Assembly: GCA_006226775.1 (NCBI GenBank)
Contig: SBGD01000027.1
Span: 1-45,814 of the forward strand
Direction: 5' to 3'
DNA from: Paracoccaceae bacterium
GTDB lineage: Bacteria; Pseudomonadota; Alphaproteobacteria; Rhodobacterales; Rhodobacteraceae
Length of the DNA: 45,814 bases
The notes under the pieces are model-generated. The model was not told the origin of the DNA, searched no databases, and saw only the letters and a program-made list of their open reading frames with translations. This document shows positions 38,068-45,814 of this stretch, in pieces (the first letter of the stretch is position 1; every line of letters begins with the position of its first letter). A program made the position numbers and the translations under genes.

Positions 38068-38101
38068 GACGGTCGGAAGGGCCCCGCCCCTTTCGGCCGT
38101 C
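38068..38101 (+). promoter_or_regulatory. 14-bp intercistronic hairpin between binding protein and permease genes
   Basis: GACGGTCGGAAGGG (38068-38081) pairs with CCCTTTCGGCCGTC (38088-38101) with two G-U pairs and a 6-base loop. Located in the 110-bp gap after the binding-protein gene. Such hairpins commonly protect the upstream message and lower expression of the membrane genes; here that role is inferred. Confidence 0.7.
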
Positions 38102-38165
38102 TTCCTCCCGAGGCCGCCGCCCGTGCCAGGCGCCCTGCCCCCCAACCCCCGGAAGACCTCGCGAC

Positions 38166-39203
38166 ATGCTCACCTTTGCGATCCGACGACTGGTCCTCTC
38201 CGTACCGACGCTGCTGTTCATCTCGCTCGTCATCTTCCTGTTGCTGCAACTCGCACCCAACGACCCGATGGCCCAGATGCCGCTGACCGTGCCGCCCGAG
38301 GTGCGCGAAAAGATGCGCGAGGCGATGGGCCACGGGCAGCCGATCCACATCCAGTATTTCAAGTGGGTGCTCCAGTTCTTCTGGATCGAGCCCAAGGTCT
38401 TCATCGACTGGCTGACCGCCGACAGCTTTCTGCTGGGCTGGCTGCCCGATACCTCGCTCTACAACGGAGAGCTGCGGGTGATCTCCTGGCAGACCCGGTC
38501 GCCGGTGATGGACATCGTGGTCCAGCGCATTCCCCAGACGCTCTGGGTGGTGGGCACCGCCTATGTGCTGGCCATCGTCATTGCCGTGCCGATCGGCATC
38601 TATTCCGCCTATCGGCAGTATTCCTGGTTCGACCAGATGGGCACCTTCGTGTCGATGGTGGGCTTTTCGATCCCGCCGTTCTTTTCCGGCGTGCTGGTGA
38701 TCGTGATCTTTTCGGTGCAACTGGGCTGGTTCCCCTCGATCTACGACACCACGCACAAGGTGGTGGATTGGGAAAGCTTCCTGAAACAACTCAACCAGAT
38801 GATCATGCCGGTCATGGTGCTGACGCTGCAGATCACCGCGCAACTGAGCCGTTTCATGCGCGCCTCGATGCTCGACAACCTCAACCAGGACTACGTGCGC
38901 ACCGCCCGCGCCAAGGGGCTGGGCGAGCCCAACGTGGTGCTCGTGCATGTGCTGCGCAACTCGATGATCCCGGTGGTCACGGTGATCGCGCTGGGCGTGC
39001 CGTCGATCTTCGGCGGCGCCATCATCACCGAGCAGGTGTTCAAGGTGAACGGCATCGGCCAGCTTCTGATCACCTCGATCGAGGCCAACGACCTGCCGAT
39101 GGTGCAGACCCTGACCTTTGTTTTCGCCGTGCTGATCGTGATGTTCAACCTCATTGCCGACCTGCTTTACGGCGTGCTCGACCCGAGGATCCGCTATGAC
39201 TGA
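38166..39203 (+). CDS. ABC transporter permease (DppB/OppB-like)
   Basis: A 345-residue inner-membrane protein with six predicted helices, the first near residues 9-29 (LVLSVPTLLFISLVIFLLLQL). The family EAA loop is QDYVRTARAKGLGE, followed by a gate helix region with LRNSMIPVVTVIALGVPSIFGGAIITEQVF. It forms the translocation pore with the next permease. Its 3' end overlaps the next gene by 8 bp. Confidence 0.94.
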   Translation: MLTFAIRRLVLSVPTLLFISLVIFLLLQLAPNDPMAQMPLTVPPEVREKMREAMGHGQPIHIQYFKWVLQFFWIEPKVFIDWLTADSFLLGWLPDTSLYNGELRVISWQTRSPVMDIVVQRIPQTLWVVGTAYVLAIVIAVPIGIYSAYRQYSWFDQMGTFVSMVGFSIPPFFSGVLVIVIFSVQLGWFPSIYDTTHKVVDWESFLKQLNQMIMPVMVLTLQITAQLSRFMRASMLDNLNQDYVRTARAKGLGEPNVVLVHVLRNSMIPVVTVIALGVPSIFGGAIITEQVFKVNGIGQLLITSIEANDLPMVQTLTFVFAVLIVMFNLIADLLYGVLDPRIRYD

Positions 39204-40152
39204 GGTGAGCCCCCCCGAAAGCCCGCCGCGCAGCCAGTGGATGGATGTCTGGCACCAGTTCAAGAGCCATCGCGGCGCGCTGTTCGGCGCCTTCGTCTTC
39301 CTGGTGATCGTGCTGGCGGTCTATATCGGGCCGTTCATCTGGCCGCATGATCCGCAATTCCTGCCGCAGGGGCGGGCCTTCATCGACCTGCGCGACACGC
39401 GGCCGGTCTATGTGGCGCTGTGGGATGCCGGGGCCAAGATCGACTGGTCGCATCCGCTGGGCACCGACAACCTGGGCCGCGACACCCTGGCGCGGCTGTT
39501 GTTCGGCGGCCAGGTCTCGATTGCCGTGGGGCTGACGGCGATGCTGCTGTCGCTTGTCCTGGGCACGCTGGTGGGCGTGGTGGCGGGCTATTTCCGCCGT
39601 CTCGACGGGGTGCTGATGCGGCTCACGGACCTCTTTCTCGCGCTGCCGCTGCTGCCGCTGATCCTGGTGGCGTCGCTGCTGTTTCGCGATGCGCTCTCGG
39701 CGGTCTTCGGGCCGGAGGGCGGGGTCTTTGCGCTGATCGTGGCGCTGATCGGGCTGACCTCGTGGATGCAGACCGCGCGGATCGTGCGCGGCGACGTGCT
39801 GGCGCTGAAGGAGCGGGAATTCGTGCTCGCCGCGCGCTCGATCGGCACCACCAATACCAGGCTGATCACCCGTCACATGCTGCCCAATATCCTGTCGCCG
39901 ATCCTGGTCTCGGCCACCCTGGGCATTGCCACGGCGATCATCACCGAGAGCGCGCTGTCGTTCCTTGGCTTCGGCTTTCCGCCGGATTTCCCCACCTGGG
40001 GGCGGCTGCTGAACGACGGGGTCGACCGGCTGGTGAGCTATCCCGAGCGCTCGATCTGGCCGGGAATCATGATCTCGCTGACGGTCCTGTCGGTGAATTA
40101 CCTCGGCGACGGGCTGCGCGACGCGCTGGATCCGCGGATCCGTGGCCGCTGA
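39196..40152 (+). CDS. ABC transporter permease (DppC/OppC-like)
   Basis: A 318-residue inner-membrane protein. The N-terminal helix near residues 28-50 (GALFGAFVFLVIVLAVYIG) is followed by the DppC-type extracytoplasmic HPLGTDNLGRDTLARLLFGG. The EAA loop is EREFVLAARSIGTTNTRLITRHMLPN. The start at ATG 39196 inside the previous gene gives translational coupling; the longer frame to 39154 is unlikely. It completes the uptake system with the divergent fused ATPase. Confidence 0.94.
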   Translation: MTEVSPPESPPRSQWMDVWHQFKSHRGALFGAFVFLVIVLAVYIGPFIWPHDPQFLPQGRAFIDLRDTRPVYVALWDAGAKIDWSHPLGTDNLGRDTLARLLFGGQVSIAVGLTAMLLSLVLGTLVGVVAGYFRRLDGVLMRLTDLFLALPLLPLILVASLLFRDALSAVFGPEGGVFALIVALIGLTSWMQTARIVRGDVLALKEREFVLAARSIGTTNTRLITRHMLPNILSPILVSATLGIATAIITESALSFLGFGFPPDFPTWGRLLNDGVDRLVSYPERSIWPGIMISLTVLSVNYLGDGLRDALDPRIRGR

Positions 40153-40196
40153 GGGCCACATATCGAAATAAGACCATGCGTCCGGCCCCGCCCTGC

Positions 40197-40220
40197 CCCG
40201 GCGAACCCCCGTTCGCCGGG
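40197..40220 (+). terminator. 10-bp hairpin after the permease operon
   Basis: CCCGGCGAAC-CCCC-GTTCGCCGGG is a perfect stem with a 4-base loop, 45 bp after the last permease stop. No U-run follows. The rest of 40153-40365 holds no supportable gene and probably includes the promoter of the YeeE-family gene. Confidence 0.5.
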
Positions 40221-40365
40221 CGGTGACGCCACCGGAACGATATTCGCCCTTTGCCGCAAGCGCCACGAGGCCCGTCCGGAGGGCTTTCGCCTTCGCCACC
40301 GCCTTCCCCTTGATCCCGGCCGCATCTCCGGGCACTCAGGCGCCGGTTTGAGACGGAGCAGCCCC

Positions 40366-41448
40366 ATGTTCGAGCAATTCGCATTTGAAGACACCACCGC
40401 ACGGCAGGCCAGCGTGATCCTCGCGCTGGTGCTGGGCGCGCTGTTCGGCGGGCTGGCCGAGCGGACGAAATTCTGCTTTCGCCGCGCCCTGGTCGGCGAG
40501 GACCGGCGCGCCGCGGCGGGCATCTGGCTCATGGCGCTGGCCAGCGCGCTGATCGGCACCCAGGCCGCGGTGGCGCAGGGCTGGATCAGCTTCGACGATC
40601 ACCGCTTCATGACCTCCGACCTGGCCTGGCTGGCCATCGTGCTGGGCGGCGTGCTGTTCGGCGCCGGCATGGTGCTGACCCGGGGCTGCGTGTCGCGGCT
40701 GACCGTGCTGGGCGGCACCGGCAACCTGCGCGCGCTTTCGGTGCTGGTGGTCTTTGCGGTGGTGGCCCATGCCACGCTCAAGGGCGTTCTGGCGCCGCTG
40801 CGCACGACCCTGGCCGCCGTCACCCTGCCCCTGGGCGAGAGCGTCTCGCTGGCGGCCCTGCCCGGCGGCGCGCTGGTCTGGACCGCGGCGCTGGCCGCCG
40901 TCGCGCTGGCGTTTGCGCTGCGCTCGGGCAACCGGGTCGGCCCGCTGGTGCTTGCGGCCCTACTGGGCCTCTTGGTGCCCGCCGCATGGGTCGGCACCGG
41001 CTTCGTGCTCTACGACGATTTCGACCCGATCACGCTGGAAAGCCTGTCCTTCACCGCGCCGGCCACCGAAACCCTGTTCTGGACCGTCGCCTCGACCGCC
41101 ATCGAGCCGGGCTTCGGCGTCGGGCTGTTCGGCGGTGTGCTGGCCGGGGCGCTGGTCGCCTCGCTGGTGTTCCGCAGCTTCCGCTGGCAGAGCTTTTCCA
41201 GCCCGCGCGAAACCGGCCGCTACATGGGCGGTGCCGCGCTGATGGGGCTGGGCGGCGTGCTGGCGGGCGGCTGCACCGTGGGCGCGGGCCTGGCCGGGGT
41301 GCCGACCCTGTCGCTGGCGGCATTGCTGGCGCTGGTCGCCATCGCGGCGGGGGCGCTGGTCACCCAGCTTCTGCTCAATGCTTCGCGTCCAGGCGCTTTT
41401 TCATCCGACGCAGGAACCACCAGACCACAGCCACAACCGGCAGAGTGA
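40366..41448 (+). CDS. YeeE/YedE-family membrane transporter
   Basis: A 360-residue, very hydrophobic inner-membrane protein with about ten helices. Conserved Cys motifs of the YeeE/YedE (thiosulfate/sulfur-compound uptake) family are LAERTKFCFRRALV near residue 30, AGMVLTRGCVSRLTVLGGTGN, and GGVLAGGCTVGAGLAGVP near residue 300. The transported sulfur compound cannot be assigned. The last ~23 residues (SRPGAFSSDAGTTRPQPQPAE) are low complexity and lie in the region overlapping the convergent DUF3422 gene. Confidence 0.88.
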   Translation: MFEQFAFEDTTARQASVILALVLGALFGGLAERTKFCFRRALVGEDRRAAAGIWLMALASALIGTQAAVAQGWISFDDHRFMTSDLAWLAIVLGGVLFGAGMVLTRGCVSRLTVLGGTGNLRALSVLVVFAVVAHATLKGVLAPLRTTLAAVTLPLGESVSLAALPGGALVWTAALAAVALAFALRSGNRVGPLVLAALLGLLVPAAWVGTGFVLYDDFDPITLESLSFTAPATETLFWTVASTAIEPGFGVGLFGGVLAGALVASLVFRSFRWQSFSSPRETGRYMGGAALMGLGGVLAGGCTVGAGLAGVPTLSLAALLALVAIAAGALVTQLLLNASRPGAFSSDAGTTRPQPQPAE

Positions 41449-42664
41449 GCCCGGCCAGCACCATCTCCTTGCTGAACCCCAGGCCCTTGCCCAGCGGGTA
41501 GAACAGATAGCCCGCCAGCGAGACCGCGTAGTAGCTGATCGCCACCACCGACAGCCCTTCGACGGTCTCCTGCAGGCGCAGTTGCAGCTCGGCCCGGCGG
41601 TTCATCGCCTCGAGTTGCGACTGGCTCTGCGCCGAGCGCTCGACCTCGATCCGGGTGCGCAGCAGTTCCGAGGCGCGCATCGCCCGTTCCGCCATGGTGG
41701 CCAGCCGCCGCTCGGTGGATTTCACCGTCCGCATGGCCGGATCGTAGCGGCGGATCATGAATTCGTGCCAGCTTTGCCGCCCGTTGTAATGGCTCTCGCG
41801 CAGCATCTCGATGCGTTGCAGCACGATGGCCTCATAGGCCCCGGTCGCGCCGAAGCGGAACGAAGACTTCGCCGATTGCGCCTCGAGCTCGGCCGAGATC
41901 GACAGCAGCGCCTCGAGCGTGGCATCGGCGGCCTGAGTGTCATCGGTCATCCGCGTCATCAACTGGGTCAGCTTGTCGTCCAGCGCGCCCAGCACCGGGC
42001 CCAATTCGCGCGAGCGGGCGAACCCCAGCATCGACAGCGACTTGTAAAGCTCGATCTCGCTGATCCGTTGCAGGACGCGACCGATGCGGCTGGCGCCGGT
42101 GCCCTCTGCCGGGAAGACGGCAAAACGCACATGGCCCGCCGGGTCGATGCGGAAGTCGCCGGCGACGATGGCCGCCTCCTCCAGCACCTGCGTCACCGCA
42201 AGGCTTTCGGGCACGAACCAGTCTTCCAGCGCCTGTGACAGCTTTTCGGGATCGGGCTGCGCCTCGACCCGGATCAGCGCCGAGGTCACCCGCTGGCCCG
42301 GCGCCTTGGCCAGCCAGTCCTTGGGAAAGACCGCAAAATCCGCCGGATCGAAGGGCCGTTCGCCCACCCCGTCCATGAAGACCGAATAGGTCACCACCTC
42401 GGTATGGCTTTCCCATTTCAGATTGTGCTTGCCGATCTGCGCCGAGTGATGCGTCGCCCCGGGCTGGGGATGCGGCGCGCCGTAGCGGTCGAGCAGGTCG
42501 ATCAGATGCGCCAGGTCCGCGGCCTTGTCGCGCGAGGCCGGGTGTTCCTCGCGCCGCACCACGAGGTAGACCGCCCGCCCCGGCGCGCTGGCGCTGGGAA
42601 AGGGCCGGGCGTGCAACTCGTTCGAGAGCTGGTAGCGCAGGGGATGATCGGTGATCTGGGTCAT
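41375..42664 (-). CDS. DUF3422 family membrane protein
   Basis: A 429-residue protein with the DUF3422 beginning YQLSNELHARPFPSASAPGRAVYLV. The middle is a long soluble region rich in helices, with probable coiled coil near residues 325-365 (ERAMRASELLRTRIEVERSA). Two C-terminal membrane helices follow (VAISYYAVSLAGYLFYPLG; MVLAGLTLPVVAVVWWFLR). The N-terminal bulk is predicted cytoplasmic. Function unknown. Its 3' 74 bp are antisense to the YeeE-family gene. Confidence 0.88.
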   Translation of the reverse strand: MTQITDHPLRYQLSNELHARPFPSASAPGRAVYLVVRREEHPASRDKAADLAHLIDLLDRYGAPHPQPGATHHSAQIGKHNLKWESHTEVVTYSVFMDGVGERPFDPADFAVFPKDWLAKAPGQRVTSALIRVEAQPDPEKLSQALEDWFVPESLAVTQVLEEAAIVAGDFRIDPAGHVRFAVFPAEGTGASRIGRVLQRISEIELYKSLSMLGFARSRELGPVLGALDDKLTQLMTRMTDDTQAADATLEALLSISAELEAQSAKSSFRFGATGAYEAIVLQRIEMLRESHYNGRQSWHEFMIRRYDPAMRTVKSTERRLATMAERAMRASELLRTRIEVERSAQSQSQLEAMNRRAELQLRLQETVEGLSVVAISYYAVSLAGYLFYPLGKGLGFSKEMVLAGLTLPVVAVVWWFLRRMKKRLDAKH

Positions 42665-42691
42665 GGTCCTGGGGCCGTTCGGTTTTGCCGC

Positions 42692-42719
42692 AATCTAGCC
42701 GGATGCGCCCCGAGGTAAA
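42692..42719 (-). promoter_or_regulatory. Putative promoter of the DUF3422 gene
   Basis: Minus strand TTTACC (42714-42719) and TAGATT (42692-42697) with a 16-base spacer, 27 bp before the ATG at 42664. Moderate match only. Confidence 0.35.
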
Positions 42720-42882
42720 CAAGAAAATTCATTCCGTTTCAATGTGTTACGTGAATACTACGGCATACCGCCCGGGTTTTCGGCGTAACCCCCCGAATGC
42801 ACTTGGAAAAGCCCGTGGGCGTCCTTGCGGCACTGGTGCAATCGGGCCGCAGGGGGCGCTGTCCGGCCCGCCGGGGCGGGGC

Positions 42883-42916
42883 CAAACGAAAGGGCGCGGA
42901 GCAATCCCGCGCCCTT
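42883..42916 (-). terminator. Terminator-like hairpin with TTTCGTTTGG tail
   Basis: On the minus strand AAGGGCGCGG (42916-42907) pairs exactly with CCGCGCCCTT (42899-42890) over a 7-base loop and is followed by TTCGTTTGG. The same TTTCGTTTGGC tail follows the pntB terminator at 43125-43156, which supports this direction and role. It would end a transcript other than pntB, unless it is a backup. Confidence 0.65.
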
Positions 42917-43037
42917 CCCGGCCCTTTTCCCCGTGAGTGGTGTTCTCTCAGACCGCCGTCCGAAGCGCCCTCCCGGCGGCTGCCCCGCGGTGCGGTGGCC
43001 GGTTTCGGCGCTGCCCGGTGAGGATAGGACGCGCGGG
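42886..43037 (-). ncRNA. Candidate structured small RNA between pntB and DUF3422
   Basis: A TATACT (43044-43049, minus) could start a transcript at about 43037 that ends at the terminator at 42883-42916, giving roughly 150 nt. Its sequence holds two more helices: CCCCGCG/CGCGGGG (43032-43038 with 42983-42989) and CCGCCG/CGGCGG (42974-42979 with 42953-42958). No clean -35 is found at 17 bases (GTGACA lies 21 bases off). I could not match it to 6S, SRP or RNase P RNA. The region has no supportable protein gene. Confidence 0.3.
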
Positions 43038-43124
43038 GCCACAAGTATAGATTGCGGCGGCCTGCGCGCCTGTCACCGGCGACTTCCCGCGCGCGGGCCC
43101 ATTGCGCTGGCCCTTTGCCAAACG

Positions 43125-43156
43125 AAAAAGCCTCCCCGGATCGCGCCGGGGAGGCT
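43125..43156 (-). terminator. Rho-independent terminator of pntAB
   Basis: Minus strand AGCCTCCCCGG-CGCGAT-CCGGGGAGGCT followed by TTTTTCG: an 11-bp GC-rich stem plus U-run, 27 bp after the pntB stop. The best intrinsic terminator in the window. Confidence 0.93.
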
Positions 43157-43183
43157 CTGTGTGTCGTGCAGGACGGGCCGGGC

Positions 43184-44617
43184 TCAGTCGATCAGCGGCA
43201 GGAGCTTGTTCAGGCTCTCGCGCGCGTCACCATAGAACATCCGCGTATTGTCCTTGAAGAACAGCGGGTTCTCGATGCCCGAATAGCCCGTGCCCTGGCC
43301 GCGCTTGGAGACGAAGACCTGTTTGGCCTTCCAGCACTCGAGCACCGGCATCCCGGCGATGGGGCTGTTGGGGTCTTCCTGGGCCGCCGGGTTCACGATG
43401 TCGTTCGAGCCGATCACGATGGCCACATCGGTCGAGGGGAAGTCGTCGTTGATCTCGTCCATCTCCATCACGATGTCATAGGGCACCTTGGCCTCGGCCA
43501 GGAGCACGTTCATGTGCCCGGGCAGACGGCCCGCCACCGGGTGAATGGCGAACCGCACGTTCTTGCCCTTGGCGCGCAGCTTGTTGACCAGTTCGGACAC
43601 CGCGTTCTGCGCCTGGGCCACCGCCATGCCGTAGCCGGGGATGATGATCACCGAATCGGCCTCGTTCAGCGCCGTGGCCACGCCATCGGCATCGATTGCC
43701 ACCTGCTCGCCTTCCACGGCCATCTGCTCGCCCGAGGGCCCGCCGAAACCGCCGAGGATGACCGAGACGAAATGCCGGTTCATCGCCTTGCACATAATGT
43801 AGGACAGGATCGCACCGGACGAGCCGACCAGCGCGCCGACCACGATCAAGAGGTCATTGCCGAGCGAGAAGCCAATCGCCGCCGCGGCCCAACCCGAGTA
43901 GGAGTTGAGCATCGAGACCACCACCGGCATGTCGGCGCCGCCGATGCCCATGATCAGGTGATAGCCGATGAAGAGCGCCGCCAGCGTCATCACAAAGAGC
44001 GGGAAGAAACCGCCCGAGCCGAAGTACCAGACCAGGCAGAGCAGCGACAGGATCGCCGCGCCGAGGTTGAGCATGTGCCCGCCCGGCAGCTTGGTGGCGA
44101 CCGAGGTCATCTTGCCCGCCAGCTTGCCATAGGCCACCACCGAGCCGGTGAAGGTCACCGCGCCGATGAAGACGCCGAGGAAAAGCTCGACCCGCAGGAT
44201 GTTGACCTCGACCGGGGTCTTGTGCGCCAAGAGCGCCGCAAAGCCCTCGAGCCCGACGCGCGCCTCTTCGGACATGGCCAGCACGCGGCCCAGCTCGAAA
44301 TGCGCGTTGAAGCCGACGAAGACCGCGGCCAGGCCGACAAGGCTGTGCATCGCCGCCACAAGCTGGGGCATCTCGGTCATCTGCACGCGCTTGGCGACGT
44401 AGGTGCCGATGATGCCGCCCGCGGCGATCAGGATCAGCGACAGAAGCCAGAGCCCCGAGCCCGGGCCGATCAGCGTGGCAATGACCGCCAGCGCCATGCC
44501 GACAATGCCGTACCACACGGCGCGCTTGGCGCTTTCCTGGTTCGACAGGCCACCCAGCGAGAGGATGAAGAGAACAGCCGCGACGACATAGGCGGCAGTG
44601 GTGAAACCGAATTCCAT
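43184..44617 (-). CDS. pntB: NAD(P) transhydrogenase subunit beta
   Basis: Membrane subunit of the proton-translocating transhydrogenase that makes NADPH from NADH using the proton gradient. It is 477 residues. The N-terminal ~270 residues are membrane helices with the conserved [23 protein letters not shown] block. The C-terminal NADP-binding domain has [36 protein letters not shown] and [14 protein letters not shown]. It starts 15 bp after pntA and ends with a strong terminator. Confidence 0.97.
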   Translation of the reverse strand: MEFGFTTAAYVVAAVLFILSLGGLSNQESAKRAVWYGIVGMALAVIATLIGPGSGLWLLSLILIAAGGIIGTYVAKRVQMTEMPQLVAAMHSLVGLAAVFVGFNAHFELGRVLAMSEEARVGLEGFAALLAHKTPVEVNILRVELFLGVFIGAVTFTGSVVAYGKLAGKMTSVATKLPGGHMLNLGAAILSLLCLVWYFGSGGFFPLFVMTLAALFIGYHLIMGIGGADMPVVVSMLNSYSGWAAAAIGFSLGNDLLIVVGALVGSSGAILSYIMCKAMNRHFVSVILGGFGGPSGEQMAVEGEQVAIDADGVATALNEADSVIIIPGYGMAVAQAQNAVSELVNKLRAKGKNVRFAIHPVAGRLPGHMNVLLAEAKVPYDIVMEMDEINDDFPSTDVAIVIGSNDIVNPAAQEDPNSPIAGMPVLECWKAKQVFVSKRGQGTGYSGIENPLFFKDNTRMFYGDARESLNKLLPLID

Positions 44618-44632
44618 TGTTTCAGCCTCTCC

Positions 44633-45814
44633 TTAAGATTTCTGGAACATGGCAAGCATGCGCCGGGTGACGAGGAAGCCGCCGAAGATGTTGATCCCGG
44701 CCATGAAGACCGACAGCGCCGCCAGCAGGATCACCAGCCACGAGCCCGAGCCGATCTGCATCAGCGCGCCGAGGATGATGATCGACGAGATCGCGTTGGT
44801 CACGGCCATCAGCGGGGTGTGCAGCGAATGCGCCACGCCCCAGATCACCTGGAAGCCGACGAAGACCGCCAGCACGAAGACGATGAAATGCTGCATGAAG
44901 GACGCCGGCGCCACCAGGCCCACGCCCAGCAACAGCACGGCCCCGACGGCCAGCAGGGTGACCTGCTGACGGGTCTGCGCCTTGAAGGCGGCGACCTCGG
45001 CGGCGCGTTTTTCCGCGGCGGTCAGCTCCTTGGGCTTCTCGCGCTTCTGCACCGCGATGGCCTGGACCTTCGGCGGCGGCGGCGGGAAGGTGATCTCGCC
45101 CTGGTGGGTCACGGTCGCGCCGCGGATCACGTCGTCGTCCATGTTGTGATTGACCTTGCCGTCCTTGTCGGGGGTCAGGTCAGTCAGCATGTGACGGATG
45201 TTGGTGGCGTAGAGCGTCGAGGCCTGGGTCGCCATGCGCGAGGGGAAGTCGGTATAGCCGACGATGGTCACGCCATTGTCGGTGACGATCTTCTCGTCGG
45301 GGACGGTGCCTTCGACGTTGCCGCCACGCTCGGCCGCGAGGTCGATGATGACCGAGCCGGGCTTCATCGCCTTGACCATGTCCGCCAGCCAGAGCTTGGG
45401 CGCGGGGCGGTTGGGGATCAGCGCGGTGGTGATGACGATGTCCACCTCGGGCGCGAGTTCGCGGAACTTGGCAAGCTGGGCGTTGCGGAATTCCTCGGAC
45501 TGGACGCTGGCATAGCCGCCGGTGGCCGCGCCGTCCTGCTGTTCCTCCTCGAAGTCGAGATAAACGAACTGCGCACCCATCGATTCGACCTGCTCGGCCA
45601 CTTCGGGGCGCACGTCGAAGGCATAGGTGATGGCACCAAGGCTGGTCGAGGTGCCGATCGCGGCCAGACCCGCGACGCCGGCACCCACCACCAGCACCTT
45701 GGCCGGGGGCACCTTGCCCGCCGCCGTCACCTGGCCGGTGAAGAAGCGGCCGAAGTTGTTGCCGGCCTCGATGACCGCGCGGTAGCCGGCGATATTGGCC
45801 ATCGACGACAGCGC
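44633..45814 (-). CDS. pntA: NAD(P) transhydrogenase subunit alpha (partial, N-terminus cut by window edge)
   Basis: NAD(H)-binding subunit of the transhydrogenase. The frame is open to the end of the window (393 residues visible of an expected ~510-525); an internal ATG at 45802 is not the start. Visible: SMANIAGYRAVIEAGNNFGR, the nucleotide fold VLVVGAGVAGLAAIGTS, MKPGSVIIDLAAERGGN, and VTIVGYTDFPSRMA. A Lys/Glu-rich linker (REKPKELTAAEKRAAE) leads to the C-terminal membrane part. The NAD-binding and membrane parts are one gene here, not split into two as in some relatives. Confidence 0.96.
   Translation of the reverse strand, partial: ALSSMANIAGYRAVIEAGNNFGRFFTGQVTAAGKVPPAKVLVVGAGVAGLAAIGTSTSLGAITYAFDVRPEVAEQVESMGAQFVYLDFEEEQQDGAATGGYASVQSEEFRNAQLAKFRELAPEVDIVITTALIPNRPAPKLWLADMVKAMKPGSVIIDLAAERGGNVEGTVPDEKIVTDNGVTIVGYTDFPSRMATQASTLYATNIRHMLTDLTPDKDGKVNHNMDDDVIRGATVTHQGEITFPPPPPKVQAIAVQKREKPKELTAAEKRAAEVAAFKAQTRQQVTLLAVGAVLLLGVGLVAPASFMQHFIVFVLAVFVGFQVIWGVAHSLHTPLMAVTNAISSIIILGALMQIGSGSWLVILLAALSVFMAGINIFGGFLVTRRMLAMFQKS

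Noticed and set aside
42883-43049. 6S RNA, SRP RNA or RNase P RNA identity for the structured region
   Set aside because: The conserved SRP GGAAGGAAGCAGCC segment, RNase P core blocks and a 6S-like long rod with complementary ends were not found by eye; left as an unidentified candidate.
42685-43235. Several short ORFs (60-136 codons) in the region between DUF3422 and pntB
   Set aside because: They cross the terminator hairpins and GC-rich palindromes, lack ribosome binding sites and give Arg/Pro/Gly-rich products.

Overview
The window is high-GC DNA (roughly two thirds G+C) whose gene content and order point to an alphaproteobacterium of the Rhodobacteraceae (Roseobacter/Paracoccus-like). 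The evidence is a nuo operon interrupted by small lineage-type ORFs, a leucine-degradation (liu) operon, fused pntA followed by pntB, and the frequent ATGA/TGATG stop-start overlaps. No rRNA, tRNA, CRISPR, phage or transposase gene was seen, and no transcription-factor gene is present. Both ends cut genes: nuoG at the left, pntA at the right.

Layout. (1) 1-9824, minus strand: respiratory complex I genes nuoA-B-C-D-E-F-G, transcribed from a promoter region at about 9890-9940. Eight extra genes are interleaved between nuoC and nuoG: lipoproteins, exported proteins and small membrane proteins, including a 57-residue one too short for usual gene callers. NuoE carries a long C-terminal extension ending in a helix-hairpin-helix-like domain. 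(2) 10110-20279, minus strand: a nine-gene leucine/isovalerate catabolic operon, liuA - flavodoxin-like reductase - acyl-CoA synthetase - exported protein - mccB - mccA - GST - HMG-CoA lyase - crotonase. A putative promoter with an overlapping TetR-type palindrome precedes it. (3) 20425-23809: an SH3-domain exported protein, a CreA-family protein, a DegT-type aminotransferase and a phosphoglycolate phosphatase. (4) 23919-28325, plus strand: glmU-glmS, making UDP-GlcNAc for the envelope, then a flavin/PPOX-fold protein and an AlkD-like protein, all with overlapping start and stop codons. (5) 28315-32683: a lipoprotein, moaA, a glycosyltransferase-like protein, a DUF2934 protein with a histone-H1-like tail, and rsgA. 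The rsgA gene has a TTG start and two tiny upstream ORFs. (6) 32718-32960: a 45-bp tandem palindromic array. (7) 32990-40152: an M20 amidohydrolase and a fused two-domain ABC ATPase (minus), divergent from a peptide-type binding protein and two permeases (plus). (8) 40366-42664: a YeeE/YedE transporter and a DUF3422 membrane protein whose 3' ends overlap by 74 bp. (9) 42665-43183: an intergenic region with two terminator hairpins and a candidate small RNA. (10) 43184-45814: pntB and pntA (proton-translocating transhydrogenase), minus strand.

Together these genes mostly serve central energy metabolism (NADH oxidation, NADPH supply, leucine carbon feeding to acetyl-CoA and acetoacetate), cell-wall precursor synthesis, and uptake and hydrolysis of peptide-like nutrients. 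The parts least explained by known families are the accessory genes inside the nuo operon, the rsgA leader, the paired palindromes in the liu operon and the structured DNA downstream of pntB.
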